Below, piece after piece: positions 49,561 to 58,506 of a DNA stretch of 64,000 bases. The position numbers and the translations under genes were made by a program. The notes under the pieces are model-generated. The model made no database searches, was not told the origin of the DNA, and saw only the letters and a list, made by a program, of their open reading frames with translations. This stretch comes from Kutzneria sp. 744 (lineage in GTDB: Bacteria > Actinomycetota > Actinomycetes > Mycobacteriales > Pseudonocardiaceae), in the NCBI RefSeq assembly GCF_000568255.1, contig NZ_KK037166.1, positions 1,879,307 to 1,943,306 of the forward strand. The letters run 5' to 3'. The first letter of the stretch is position 1. Each line of letters begins with the position of its first letter.

Positions 49561-52176
49561 CTAGGGCGCAGTTACCTGAACCGTCGAGGTCCGGGTCACA
49601 GTGTTGGCACCGGCGGCGGCAACGGTCACCGTGACCTGGTAGCTGCCGGGTTTCGTGCCGGGCGGCGGGGTCAGGGCGACGGTCTGCTGCACGGGCAGGT
49701 GATCGGACTTGAGCAGCAGGCCACCGGGGCGGGTGGTCCAGCCGCCGGAGGCACTGATGGCCACCGGCAGCGCGCCCGGGGCCTGGCCGAGGACGTCGAC
49801 GTTCAGGCCCCGGATCGAGGCGTCCACGTGCCGACGGGAGTCCGGGGCGGCGTGGTTGATCGACGGCGGCTCGTCCTGGGGCCGGGTCGCCCACGTCGAC
49901 GGGGTCGAGCCGACGTTCACGCGAAGCGTGCCGCCACGGGTGAGGTCTTCCCAGCCGAGCCAGCTCCTGCTCACCGAACGCCCGTTGAGAGACACGTTCT
50001 GCACGTAGCGGTTCACATCCGTGACCCCGGGCGCGGTGACGGTGAGGCTGCGCTGTCCCATGTGGACGGTCATGGTCGGGAACTGCGGGCTGGACAGGGC
50101 CAGGAAGTCGCCGCCGGACACCGTCGGGTACAGGCCCAGCGAGGAGAACACGTACCAGGCCGACATGGTGCCGAGGTCGTCGTTGCCGGTCATGCCGTTG
50201 GGGCCGGTGGTGAACAGGGTCATCGCCGCCCGCACGACCGTGGCCGTCTTGGACGGCGTGCCGGCCCACAGGTACATGTACGGGGCCAGCAGGTCGGGCT
50301 CGTTGTTCGGGTTGTAGGTCGGCTTGCTGTAGTAGTCGTACGGGCTGGAGATCCAGTCATCGTGCACCGCTTTGCCGGGATCGGTCAGCAGGTGCGGATA
50401 GGCGAAGAAGGCGTCCAGCCGCTGCTCGGCCGTCTTGCGCCCACCCATCAACTGCACCAGCCCGGACGGGTCTTGCGGCGCGAGCCACTGGTACTGGTAG
50501 GCGCCGCCCTCGTGGAACTGGTGATCGGCGGCCACCGGGTCGTACGGCGTGAGCCAGGTGCCGTCGGTGGTGCGGGGCCGGAACTGGCCGGTGGAGCTGT
50601 CCCACAGGTTCCGGTACCACTGGCCGTGGTCGGCGAACATGCGGGCGTCGGCCTTGTGCCCCAAGCCATCGGCCATCAGCGCCAGCGCGGCGTCAGCCAG
50701 GGCGTACTCCTGGGTGGCCGAGGCCGGGTGGTCGCAGTCGTTGTCGCCGCCCTTGTCGGCGCAGTCGGCACCGCGCTTGAGCCCGGACGGGATGTAGCCC
50801 CGGTCGGCGTAGAACGGCTGGCCGGTGCGGCCGTTGTACTGCGACGAGGCCGGCGGCAGGCTGGTGGCGTTGGCCTTCAGCAGCCCGTACGCCTCCTGCT
50901 CGTGCCCCTTGAGCAGCCCCTTGGTCCACGCCTCGACCAGGAACGGCGTCATCGGGTCGCCGGTCATGATGTTGGTTTCGCTGTTGGCCAGCGCCCACCG
51001 CGGCAGCCAGCCGCCGTCACGGCCGGCGGCGACCAGCGACAGCGCCACGTCGCGGGCGACGTCGGGGTGGAGCAGCTCCAGCAGCTGGTTCTGCGGGCGG
51101 TAGGTGTCCCACAGCGAGAAGTTCTGGTAGGGCGTGTAGTCCGCCGCCTTGTGCACCTTGGCGTCGAAGCCGGCGTAGCTGCCGTCCACGTCGCCGGCCA
51201 GGTTCGGGTGCAGCTGGGAGTGGTAGAGCGAGGTGTAGAACGCCGTCTGCCGGTCCTGGGTACCGCCGCCGACGGCGACGGTGTTCAGCTCCGTGACCCA
51301 GGCGTCGTGCAGCTTCTGCCGAGTGGCGTCGAAGTCGTACGAACCGCCGGTCTCCTGCTGGAGATTGGCCCGCGCGCCGGCCATGCCGGTGTACGAGATG
51401 CCGACCTTCAGCGTGACGCTGTGCTGGGCCGTGGCGTCGAAGGTGACCCACGCGCCGTTGCCGCCCGTTCCGGCGGCGTCCTTGGCCCCGGGCGTGGGCG
51501 TCGTGCCCCGCCAGGCCCCGTAGGAGGCGAAGGGACGGTCGAAGCTGGCGGTGAAGTAGACCGTGTGCTGGTCGTGCCCGGCGCAGAAGCCGCCGTCGTG
51601 CACGCGTCCCTCGACCGTGTGGTTGTCCACGACGTGGACCTCCGAGTCGAGCACCGACTGATTGGCCTGGCCGGTGTTGAACAGGACGTTGGCCGCCGCG
51701 GTGGCCGGGAAGGTGTAGCGCTGCCAGCCGGTCCGCGGCGTGGCGGTCAACTCGGCATTCACGCCATAGGTGGACAAACCGACGCGGTAGTAACCGGGCG
51801 TGGCCTGTTCGTCGCTGTGCGAATAGGCGGAGGCATACCCGGACGGTTCGACGGAATTCACGACACCGGTGGTCGGCATCACGGGCAGCTCGCCCATCAC
51901 ACCGCAGCCCACGCCCGACAAATGGGTTTGGCTGAACCCGTAGATCGCGTTCTGGTCGTAGTCGTAGCCGCCCTGGCCGCCGGTGTCCGGACTCACCTGC
52001 ACCATGCCGAACGGCGCGCTGGCGCCGGGAAAGGTGTTGCCGGAGTTCTCGGTGCCCACGAACGGGTTCACCAGCGTCGTCGGATCGGATGGCGCGGCGG
52101 TCGCGACCGGACCCACGGTGACCGTGGCCAAGCCCGCCACCAGCGTCGAAACCATCAGTGCCGAACGGAACCTCAT
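49561..52176 (-). CDS. Secreted GH92 alpha-mannosidase
   Basis: An 871-residue calcium-dependent exo-alpha-mannosidase, exported. Signal peptide LMVSTLVAGLATVTVGPVATAA from ATG 52176, preceded by GGTGGG. The N-terminal beta-sandwich begins VNPFVGTENSGNTFPGASAPFGMVQVSPDT, with GFSQTHLSGVGCGVMGELPVMPT. The catalytic alpha/alpha-barrel has FSLWDTYRPQNQLLELLHPDVARD, HGQWYRNLWDSSTGQFRP and GMTGNDDLGTMSAWYVFSSLGLYP, the family signature with the likely Glu/Asp residues. A C-terminal NEW3-like beta domain (VQQTVALTPPPGTKPGSYQVTVTV) may bind sugar. It fits a soil saprophyte using fungal or plant mannans. Confidence 0.96.
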   Translation of the reverse strand: MRFRSALMVSTLVAGLATVTVGPVATAAPSDPTTLVNPFVGTENSGNTFPGASAPFGMVQVSPDTGGQGGYDYDQNAIYGFSQTHLSGVGCGVMGELPVMPTTGVVNSVEPSGYASAYSHSDEQATPGYYRVGLSTYGVNAELTATPRTGWQRYTFPATAAANVLFNTGQANQSVLDSEVHVVDNHTVEGRVHDGGFCAGHDQHTVYFTASFDRPFASYGAWRGTTPTPGAKDAAGTGGNGAWVTFDATAQHSVTLKVGISYTGMAGARANLQQETGGSYDFDATRQKLHDAWVTELNTVAVGGGTQDRQTAFYTSLYHSQLHPNLAGDVDGSYAGFDAKVHKAADYTPYQNFSLWDTYRPQNQLLELLHPDVARDVALSLVAAGRDGGWLPRWALANSETNIMTGDPMTPFLVEAWTKGLLKGHEQEAYGLLKANATSLPPASSQYNGRTGQPFYADRGYIPSGLKRGADCADKGGDNDCDHPASATQEYALADAALALMADGLGHKADARMFADHGQWYRNLWDSSTGQFRPRTTDGTWLTPYDPVAADHQFHEGGAYQYQWLAPQDPSGLVQLMGGRKTAEQRLDAFFAYPHLLTDPGKAVHDDWISSPYDYYSKPTYNPNNEPDLLAPYMYLWAGTPSKTATVVRAAMTLFTTGPNGMTGNDDLGTMSAWYVFSSLGLYPTVSGGDFLALSSPQFPTMTVHMGQRSLTVTAPGVTDVNRYVQNVSLNGRSVSRSWLGWEDLTRGGTLRVNVGSTPSTWATRPQDEPPSINHAAPDSRRHVDASIRGLNVDVLGQAPGALPVAISASGGWTTRPGGLLLKSDHLPVQQTVALTPPPGTKPGSYQVTVTVAAAGANTVTRTSTVQVTAP

Positions 52177-52215
52177 GCCGGCCCACCCCCCCCACGGTAG
52201 CCATCTGGTTACGTC

Positions 52216-52230
52216 ATGCACTAGACCAAT
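52216..52230 (-). promoter_or_regulatory. Possible DasR-like half-site upstream of the GH92 gene
   Basis: Minus-strand ATTGGTCTAGTGCAT contains TGGTCTAG, one half of the TGGTCTAGACCA consensus bound by the N-acetylglucosamine regulator DasR in streptomycetes. The second half is poor, so regulation is only a suggestion. Confidence 0.25.
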
Positions 52231-52370
52231 GCGTGCCGGCGGTGTCAATCAAGTGGTCCTGCCGTTGTCCGCCAGATGCGCCGTTTGAGTGAAGATCTAC
52301 ATGGCTGTCTGCTCACCGGACCGCGGATGCGACTAAGTTGTCTGACCGACCGCCGTCGAGTGGAGGCGTC

Positions 52371-53573
52371 ATGAACATGGACGCGCGTCCCGACGGCAGG
52401 CGTTGGATGGGTGTCGGCCAGTCCAGCACCACCGAACCGAGGACCGCAGCGGCTCAGGCCGCACGATCAGCCCTGTCACGATCCGATTCGGCCGGGACGG
52501 ATCCCAAGCTGCTCATCGTCTTCTCGGCGATCACGTACGACCCGGCGCTGGTGCGTGCCGGCGTCCGGGACGTGGTCGGCCGGGACGTGCCGGTGATCGG
52601 CTGCACCACTCGCGGAGAGATCTGCAACGGCGGCGCCAACGACGGCACCGTCGTGGTGGCCGCGATCGGCGGCCCCGGCTTCGCCGTCACCACGGCCGCG
52701 GCCGAGGACGTGCGCGGCCGGCAGCGCGAGGCCGGTGTGGAGCTGGGTCAGAGCGTGACCGAGATTCCGGGCCTGCCGCACCGGGTGCTGGTGCTGCTGA
52801 CCGACGGGCTGGTCCGCGAGCAGGAGCAGATCGTGCGCGGCTGCTACAGCGTGCTCGGGGCCAGCGTGCCGCTGTTCGGCGGGTCCGGCGCCGACGGCTG
52901 GCGTATGAAGCAGGCGTACCTGCTGTGCGGGGACCGGGTGCTGACCAACGCGGTGGTGGCGGCCACGATCCACTCGGAGGCGCCGCTGTCGGTCGGCGTG
53001 CGACACGGCTTCCGCACGGTCGGCGAGCCGATGATCGTCACCGGCAGCCAGGACGGGCGGATCCAGACCGTGGACGACCGGCCGGCCCTGGACGTGTACC
53101 TGGAGCGGCTGGGCGCGCCGCCGGAGGCCTACCGCGACAAGGAGGCGCTGATGCGGTTCGCGCTGCCGCGGCCGCTGGGCCTGCAGCGCCGCAACGGCGT
53201 CGACGCCCGCAACGTCAGCACCCAGATCGACCTGGAGGGCCGCTCGCTGGGCGGCGGCGGCAACTTCGACCACGGCGGCCTGGTGTGGGCCATGACCGGC
53301 GACGAGCAGTCCATCCTGGCCGCCACCGACGCGGCCTGCCAGGAGGCGCTGGCCGGCCTCGGCGGCCGGGAGCCGGTGGGGCTGTTGACCATCAGCTGCG
53401 CGGCGATCCGGGCCATCCTGGACGACGACGCGCTGCGGCGGGACAACGCCCGGCTGGCCAAGTGGGCCGAGCAGGCCCCGTTCGCCGGCTTCTACGCGTA
53501 CGGCGAGATCGCCCGGGCCCGGGGCATCCACGGCTTCCACAACCAGACCCTCACCGTGCTGGCCCTCGGCTAG
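52371..53573 (+). CDS. FIST-domain sensor protein
   Basis: A 400-residue cytoplasmic protein with FIST N and C domains, a sensory unit thought to bind small ligands such as amino acids. Features: DPKLLIVFSAITYDPALVRAGVRDVVGRDVPVIGCTTRGEI, the Gly-rich SVPLFGGSGADGWRMKQAYLL, and C-terminal FAGFYAYGEIARARGIHGFHNQTLTVLAL with the conserved YGEI and HNQT. ATG 52371 has GGAGG upstream. The GGDEF gene begins 2 bp after the stop, so the two are almost surely translated together and may form one signalling unit. Confidence 0.93.
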   Translation: MNMDARPDGRRWMGVGQSSTTEPRTAAAQAARSALSRSDSAGTDPKLLIVFSAITYDPALVRAGVRDVVGRDVPVIGCTTRGEICNGGANDGTVVVAAIGGPGFAVTTAAAEDVRGRQREAGVELGQSVTEIPGLPHRVLVLLTDGLVREQEQIVRGCYSVLGASVPLFGGSGADGWRMKQAYLLCGDRVLTNAVVAATIHSEAPLSVGVRHGFRTVGEPMIVTGSQDGRIQTVDDRPALDVYLERLGAPPEAYRDKEALMRFALPRPLGLQRRNGVDARNVSTQIDLEGRSLGGGGNFDHGGLVWAMTGDEQSILAATDAACQEALAGLGGREPVGLLTISCAAIRAILDDDALRRDNARLAKWAEQAPFAGFYAYGEIARARGIHGFHNQTLTVLALG

Positions 53574-53575
53574 CG

Positions 53576-55084
53576 ATGACGAGCATCGGGGGCGCTTACC
53601 ACGACGGTCAGCAGCTGTTGGAGCTGCTGGCCGTGGTGTCGGAGTGCTCGGACGAGGAGTCGGCGGCCTACGCGGCCGTCGAGCGGGCCGCGCGGGCGTT
53701 GGACGCCGAGGTCGCGGCCGTGGTCATCGACGACGAGGTGGTCGCCGTCGTCGGCTTCCCGGCCGGCCGGGTGCCCGAGGACGACCTGGTGTCGGTGGCC
53801 AACCGCGAGCTCGACAACGTTGACGTGCCCGGGGTGGGCCGCTGCGACGCCATCTCCGCCGACTGGGGCGGCGGGCGGCCCGGGCACCTGGTGCTGGCCC
53901 GGTGGAGCGACCAAGGCTTCTCCGTGGAGGAGCGCAACATCGTGCGGGGCATGGCCCGGCTGCTGGAGCTGGCGTTGACCATGCTCCGCACGTTGCAGGC
54001 CGAGCACGAGATGCGGGAACGCAGCGACCGGCAGGCGGCCGAGAACGCCGAGCTGCTGGCGTCCCTGCAACAGCGGCAACGGCTGCTGGAGCACCTGTTC
54101 GACGTGCAGCGGGCGATCTCGCGGCGGCGGCCGCTGCCCCAGGTGCTGGACATGATCGCCGCGGCGGCGCGGCAACTGCTGGGCGACGGGGCCGTGGGGC
54201 TGTGGCTGCGCGACGACTCCGATCCGCAGCAGATCTCCCTGGTGGCCGGGGCCGGGCTGGCGATCGACACCGACCTGGAGACGCCGACCATGCCGCTGTC
54301 CGAGGCCGGCACCGTCGGCGCCGCGATCATGTCCGGCGGCGTCGTGGTGTGCGAGGACGACTCCGCCGACGGCATCGCCTCCATGGCCGCCCCCGTGCAC
54401 GACTCCGGCACGATCACCGGCGGCCTGGTGGTGATGGCCGAGCGGGAGGGCCGGGTCTACGCGCCGCCCGAGGTGCAGATGCTCCAGTCCTTCGCCGAGC
54501 ACGTCAGCCTCGCGCTGACCGACGCCAACACCGTGGACCGGATGCACCAGGCCTTCCACGACTCCGTGACCGGGCTGGCCAGCCGCAGCCTGTTCCTGGA
54601 CCGACTCTCGCACCAGCTGGAGCTCACCGGGCACGGCGGCACCCGGGTGGCGCTGCTGTTCATCGACCTGGACCGGTTCAAGGCCATCAACGACACCCTC
54701 GGCCACGCCGCCGGCGACACGCTGCTGACCATCACCGCCGACCGGATCGTGGCCCAGCTGCGGGACAGCGACGTCGCCGCCCGGTTCGGCGGCGACGAGT
54801 TCGCCGTGATGCTGCAGAACGTCTCCACGCCGGTCGACGCGGCCAAGGTGGCCGACCGCATCCTGCGCGGCCTGCACGAGCCGATGCGCATCGCCGGCCG
54901 GCAGTTGCAGGTCAACGCCTCCATCGGCATCGCGCTGAGCACCCACGGCATGACCGACCCGGCGGCGCTGGTGCGTCGCGCGGACATCGCCATGTACCGG
55001 GCCAAACGCAACGGCCGCGGGCGCTACGACGTGTTCGCCGACGAGATGCTGCTGGCCTTCACCGACGGCGAGACCCAGCACTAG
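53576..55084 (+). CDS. GAF-GGDEF diguanylate cyclase
   Basis: A 502-residue cytoplasmic signalling enzyme that makes cyclic di-GMP. The N-terminal half has two weak GAF-like regions (VERAARALDAEVAAVVIDDEVVAVVGFPAG; VLDMIAAAARQLLGDGAVGLWLRDD) linked by a coiled coil (RSDRQAAENAELLASLQQRQR). The GGDEF domain has FIDLDRFKAINDTLGHAAGDTLL, active-site RFGGDEFAVML and the inhibitory I-site RDSD five residues before it. No EAL domain is present. It follows the FIST gene by 2 bp, so the FIST protein probably feeds ligand information into this cyclase. Confidence 0.95.
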   Translation: MTSIGGAYHDGQQLLELLAVVSECSDEESAAYAAVERAARALDAEVAAVVIDDEVVAVVGFPAGRVPEDDLVSVANRELDNVDVPGVGRCDAISADWGGGRPGHLVLARWSDQGFSVEERNIVRGMARLLELALTMLRTLQAEHEMRERSDRQAAENAELLASLQQRQRLLEHLFDVQRAISRRRPLPQVLDMIAAAARQLLGDGAVGLWLRDDSDPQQISLVAGAGLAIDTDLETPTMPLSEAGTVGAAIMSGGVVVCEDDSADGIASMAAPVHDSGTITGGLVVMAEREGRVYAPPEVQMLQSFAEHVSLALTDANTVDRMHQAFHDSVTGLASRSLFLDRLSHQLELTGHGGTRVALLFIDLDRFKAINDTLGHAAGDTLLTITADRIVAQLRDSDVAARFGGDEFAVMLQNVSTPVDAAKVADRILRGLHEPMRIAGRQLQVNASIGIALSTHGMTDPAALVRRADIAMYRAKRNGRGRYDVFADEMLLAFTDGETQH

Positions 55085-55095
55085 CGTGTGAGCGC

Positions 55096-55896
55096 CTAGG
55101 CGGCCGGAGTTGCCTCGACGACGTGGGCGGCCATCCGTCCCACCACCGGTCCCTCGCCGAGCATCGAGACCATCCGGTCGGCGACCGCCGCCGTCGTGTC
55201 GGCGAGGTCTCCCCTGGCCTGGATCTCGGCGCGCAGCGGCGTACCCGTGCAGTAGCCGGCTGCCAGTCCGGCGACCGACTCCGCGTGCCCCTCGAGCGTC
55301 ACCGAGTCGACGGCCACACACCGCATCCCCCCGGCCTCCAGGTCCGACACGACCCGGTCGACATCGGCGTAGCCGTGCGGGACGGTCCCCATGAAGGTGG
55401 GCGGGTCATCCGGGAAGACCTCGACCAGAGCCGCGACCAGAGCCCTCTGGAAATCGTGGGAGTCGAGGGTGTCCCACGTGTTGACGAGCGCCGTGCCGTC
55501 CGGGGTGAGGACCCGCCGGGCCTCGGCGAAGGCCGCCGGCTTGTCCGGAAGGAACATCACCCCGAACTGGCAGGCGACGAGGTCGTACCGGGCGTCATCG
55601 AACGGCAGGTGCATGGCGTCGGTCTGCTGCCAGGCGGCCTGTGGGACCAGCAGTCGACCGGCCTGGACCATGTCCTCGTTGAGATCGGTTGCCGTCACCT
55701 CCGCGTGGGGGAGCGCGACGACGAGCTCACGGGTGAGCACGCCGGTGCCGGCCGCGAGCTCGAGCACGCGGCGGGGCGCGTGCGCGGATGCGCGGCGAGC
55801 GAGATCCACGGCGAACGGCTGGAACACTGCCGGCACGAGCCATCGTGCGTAGGCCTGCGGCATGTCTCCCGTCCACGAGGCTGCCGGTTCCACCAT
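55096..55896 (-). CDS. Class I SAM-dependent methyltransferase
   Basis: A 266-residue methyltransferase. Motif I is RVLELAAGTGVLTRELV, then AEVTATDLNEDMVQAG, the post-motif DAMHLPFDDARYDLVACQFGVMFLPDK and the strand RRVLTPDGTALVNTWDT. The C-terminal half is substrate-specific and unassigned. The fold resembles ubiquinone/menaquinone and phosphatidylethanolamine-type C- or N-methyltransferases, but no neighbouring gene supports a pathway. It converges on the GGDEF gene with 11 bp between stops. Confidence 0.9.
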   Translation of the reverse strand: MVEPAASWTGDMPQAYARWLVPAVFQPFAVDLARRASAHAPRRVLELAAGTGVLTRELVVALPHAEVTATDLNEDMVQAGRLLVPQAAWQQTDAMHLPFDDARYDLVACQFGVMFLPDKPAAFAEARRVLTPDGTALVNTWDTLDSHDFQRALVAALVEVFPDDPPTFMGTVPHGYADVDRVVSDLEAGGMRCVAVDSVTLEGHAESVAGLAAGYCTGTPLRAEIQARGDLADTTAAVADRMVSMLGEGPVVGRMAAHVVEATPAA

Positions 55897-55929
55897 GTGG
55901 GAAGGCTACCAGCAGGGCCTCTACCAGCA

Positions 55930-56140
55930 GGGATCTGCGGCCAGGTGTCCACAAAGGTGGCATGGCTCCGGCGCCGCGCCCCTTCGGATCCGGGAGCGTC
56001 AGGTCGATGGTCGTCTTGCCGGTGCGGGGATCCCGATGTCGGCGTCGAGCCGGTCGCTGCCGGCCGGCACGTCGAACGGCGCCGTCACGTACGCCAGGGC
56101 GACCACAACCGTCCACATAGGTCGGACGGCGCAGCCGGCG
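55930..56140 (-). pseudogene. Remnant of a subtilase C-terminal domain
   Basis: Read on the minus strand, one frame gives VTAPFDVPAGSDRLDADIGIP and a second continues RTGKTTIDLTLPDPKGR. Together they resemble the beta-sandwich tail of large S8 serine peptidases (pattern FxVPAGxxRLDA-I ... L-DPxGR). No catalytic domain or start is present. The rest of the 294-bp gap between the methyltransferase and phosphatase genes shows nothing else that I recognise. This is a small decayed fragment, and the assignment is from memory of the motif. Confidence 0.4.
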
Positions 56141-56190
56141 GTGATCCGCATGCGGGGCATGCTGCCCGCCGCGGATCACCGGCAGCGGCA

Positions 56191-57744
56191 TCAGCCGTCG
56201 GAACGCTTGCGGTGCAGGCTGAACTTCTCGAACACCGACAGGTCGCCGTTGGGCTTGTTCACGTTGTAGTACGTGACGTGCATGGTCGTGGTGTCACCGG
56301 GGCGGCGGCCCGGGTCGACGGTGAACGCGGCGAAGCCGTAGGGGTGGTCGAAGTCGCGGACCGCGCTCCACACCGCCTCTTCCTTGACATAGGTCGAGGT
56401 CCGCTTGCCGTTGGAGCCGGGCGTCGCCGACACGGCGGTGATGACCTTGCCGGTGCCGTCCTTGAAGAAGGCGCCGTTGGTGTTGCCGGAGACGCCGCCG
56501 CCGCCGAGGATCATGTGCACGGTGCCGTGCGTGGCGTCGATGTTGTCGGTGGCCGAGGAGACCGGGTTCGGCGTGAGGGTCTCGCTGCCGGACACCACGC
56601 CGTGCACGGCAAGGGACCGCTCGTAGTCGTGCTCGTGCCCGCACAGCACCAGGTCCACGCCGTACTTGTCGAACAGCGGCCCGTACAGCTGCCGCAGCCC
56701 GAGGTCGGCGCCGTTGGCGTCGGAGGTGCTGATCATCACCTGGTGCATGGCGACGACGATCCAGTCGATGTCACGGGACTTGCGCGCCGCCGCGAGCTCC
56801 TTCTCCAGCCACTTCAGCTGGCGGCCGCCGGAGTAGCCGTTGACGTAGACGTCGCCGCCGTCCTGCAGGCAGTTGTCGTCGTTCTGCAGCACGATCACCC
56901 GCACCGAACCGGCCGTGAAGCCGTACCACAGGCCCTGGAGCTCCGCGTCGGTCTCGGTCGACGGCAGCTCGAAGTAGGCCTGGTAGGCGGCGAGGCCGAT
57001 GGGGCCGTTCTGCTTCTCGATCTCGTGGTTGCCGGCGGCCGGCATCCACGGCCGGAACCGGGCCGAGCGGGTGTTGTTGGTGAAGAAGTTGTTCCAGGTG
57101 CGGACCCGGTCCACGTCCAGGTTGGCGTAGCACAGGTCGCCGTTGAGCAGGTGGAACAGCGGGGCCACGGTCTCGATGCCGGTGACGATGTCCTTGGTGG
57201 CCGGCGTGGAGTTGGCGTCGAGACCGACCGCGCCGTTGGCCGCCCAGGTGACCTGCGGCGCGGACTGGTCGCCGAAGCTGGTGAAGGTGAACGGCATCCG
57301 GCCCGACGGCGCGGTGCGGAAAGTGCCGGCGTCCGGGGTCGCGCCGTCGTGCTGCGCCGCGTACATGTACTGCGTGTTGGGGCGCAGGCGGTTGAGCTCC
57401 GCATGGTGGATGTAGACGGTGCGACCGGAAGTGCCGTCCACATAGGTCTTCGTGTCGGCGTCGGCGCAGCCGCCGAACCCGCCCTCCAGCGTGCCGTAGA
57501 CGACGCGCGGCTTGCGCACCGAGCCCTCGGTGATCCAGGAGACGACCATCTGGCGCGAGGGGTCCCGGCCGAACGTCAGGTGCAGGCCCTGCACGGGGGT
57601 GGCGCCGTTGCCGACGCTGGGCACGAACGCCGGGGTGGCGGCCTCGGCGGTGGTGGTGCCGAGCAGCGGGGCCGCGACGGCGGTCGCGCCGAACAGGCCC
57701 AGCGCTCCTCTTCGGCTGACGGTGCGCTTACTGGCGTCGGACAT
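56191..57744 (-). CDS. Secreted purple acid phosphatase-like metallophosphoesterase
   Basis: A 517-residue phosphatase exported by the Tat path: VSRRGALGLFGATAVAAPLLGTTTAEA has the twin-Arg motif. An N-terminal fibronectin-like domain (GLHLTFGRDPSRQMVVSWITEG ... LRPNTQYMY) precedes the metallophosphoesterase domain with ligands in FTSFGDQS, LLNGDLCYAN, PAAGNHEIE, VVAMHQVM and LVLCGHEHDYERS. That is the full binuclear set, and the Tyr after GDLC fits the purple enzymes. It should release phosphate from organic esters outside the cell. ATG 57744. Confidence 0.95.
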   Translation of the reverse strand: MSDASKRTVSRRGALGLFGATAVAAPLLGTTTAEAATPAFVPSVGNGATPVQGLHLTFGRDPSRQMVVSWITEGSVRKPRVVYGTLEGGFGGCADADTKTYVDGTSGRTVYIHHAELNRLRPNTQYMYAAQHDGATPDAGTFRTAPSGRMPFTFTSFGDQSAPQVTWAANGAVGLDANSTPATKDIVTGIETVAPLFHLLNGDLCYANLDVDRVRTWNNFFTNNTRSARFRPWMPAAGNHEIEKQNGPIGLAAYQAYFELPSTETDAELQGLWYGFTAGSVRVIVLQNDDNCLQDGGDVYVNGYSGGRQLKWLEKELAAARKSRDIDWIVVAMHQVMISTSDANGADLGLRQLYGPLFDKYGVDLVLCGHEHDYERSLAVHGVVSGSETLTPNPVSSATDNIDATHGTVHMILGGGGVSGNTNGAFFKDGTGKVITAVSATPGSNGKRTSTYVKEEAVWSAVRDFDHPYGFAAFTVDPGRRPGDTTTMHVTYYNVNKPNGDLSVFEKFSLHRKRSDG

Positions 57745-57828
57745 GCGGTTTTCTCCTCAGCTCGGGTCGCGCAGAACCTAGGCGGATGGAGCGTCCACGC
57801 CATGAACGCCATCTGTCCGCGCGGTGAA

Positions 57829-58506
57829 TCACCCTGAGGGACCGAACCTTTCCACCCTGATGTCCTCGGTCGGCACGCCGATGTCGAGCAGCAGCATGCT
57901 TGCCGCCTCGGCGAAAGCGGCCGATCCGCAGACGTAGCAGACGGCGCCGGGCGCGTAGAGGGGCAGCAGTTCCTGCGCGGTCAGCCGACCCTTGGCCCGG
58001 CCGCCGAAGTCCTCTCGGGTCACGGCGATCAGGGCGCCGGCGGCCGTGAGCTCGTTGGCGTAGGGCAGATCTTCGGCCGTGCGCACGGACGCCGCGATGC
58101 GAAAGTTGTCGGAATTGTGCCGCAGCATGGAAATCAGCGGCACCACGCCCGAGCCGCCGCCGACGCCCAGCGCCGGCGTCGTCCCGTTCCACGCGAACCA
58201 GCCGCCGATCGGCCCCCGGATCTCCAGCTCGTCGCCGGGCTCGACGACATCCGCCAGATAGGTGGAGACCTCGCCGTCCTCCAGGCGTTCCACGAACAGC
58301 TCCAGCAGCGGGGCGTCCGGGGCCGAGGCCACCGAGTACGAGCGCTGCGCCCGGTAGCCGTCCTCGGCGGTCAGCCGGACCACATAGTGCTGGCCCGCCA
58401 GGTGGCGCACGCGGCCCGGCACGTCCAGGCACAGCGTGACGCTGTGCGGGGTGTCGTGCCGGACCTCGGCGACCTCGGCGTACCGCCAGCCGCGCGGGTC
58501 AGTCAC
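57829..58506 (-). CDS. FAD/NAD(P)-binding ferredoxin-reductase-like protein
   Basis: A 225-residue flavin reductase. The FAD motif is RSYSVASAP (R-x-Y-S-type), then EVSTYLADVVEPGDELEIRGPIGGWF; the nucleotide-binding half has ALGVGGGSGVVPLISML and the terminal YVCGSAAFAEAASMLL. There is no iron-sulphur domain. GTG 58506 overlaps the 3' end of the molybdo-oxidoreductase gene by 8 bp, so it probably passes electrons from NAD(P)H to that enzyme. This pairing is known in several actinobacteria but the natural substrate is unknown. Confidence 0.92.
   Translation of the reverse strand: MTDPRGWRYAEVAEVRHDTPHSVTLCLDVPGRVRHLAGQHYVVRLTAEDGYRAQRSYSVASAPDAPLLELFVERLEDGEVSTYLADVVEPGDELEIRGPIGGWFAWNGTTPALGVGGGSGVVPLISMLRHNSDNFRIAASVRTAEDLPYANELTAAGALIAVTREDFGGRAKGRLTAQELLPLYAPGAVCYVCGSAAFAEAASMLLLDIGVPTEDIRVERFGPSG

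Noticed and set aside
49420..52200. A 926-codon plus-strand open frame opposite the GH92 gene
   Set aside because: Antisense shadow of a gene with full catalytic motifs; no domain is recognisable in it.
53902..57837. A 1311-codon plus-strand open frame
   Set aside because: It runs out of frame through the GGDEF gene and antisense to the methyltransferase and phosphatase genes, and its sequence is composition-driven.
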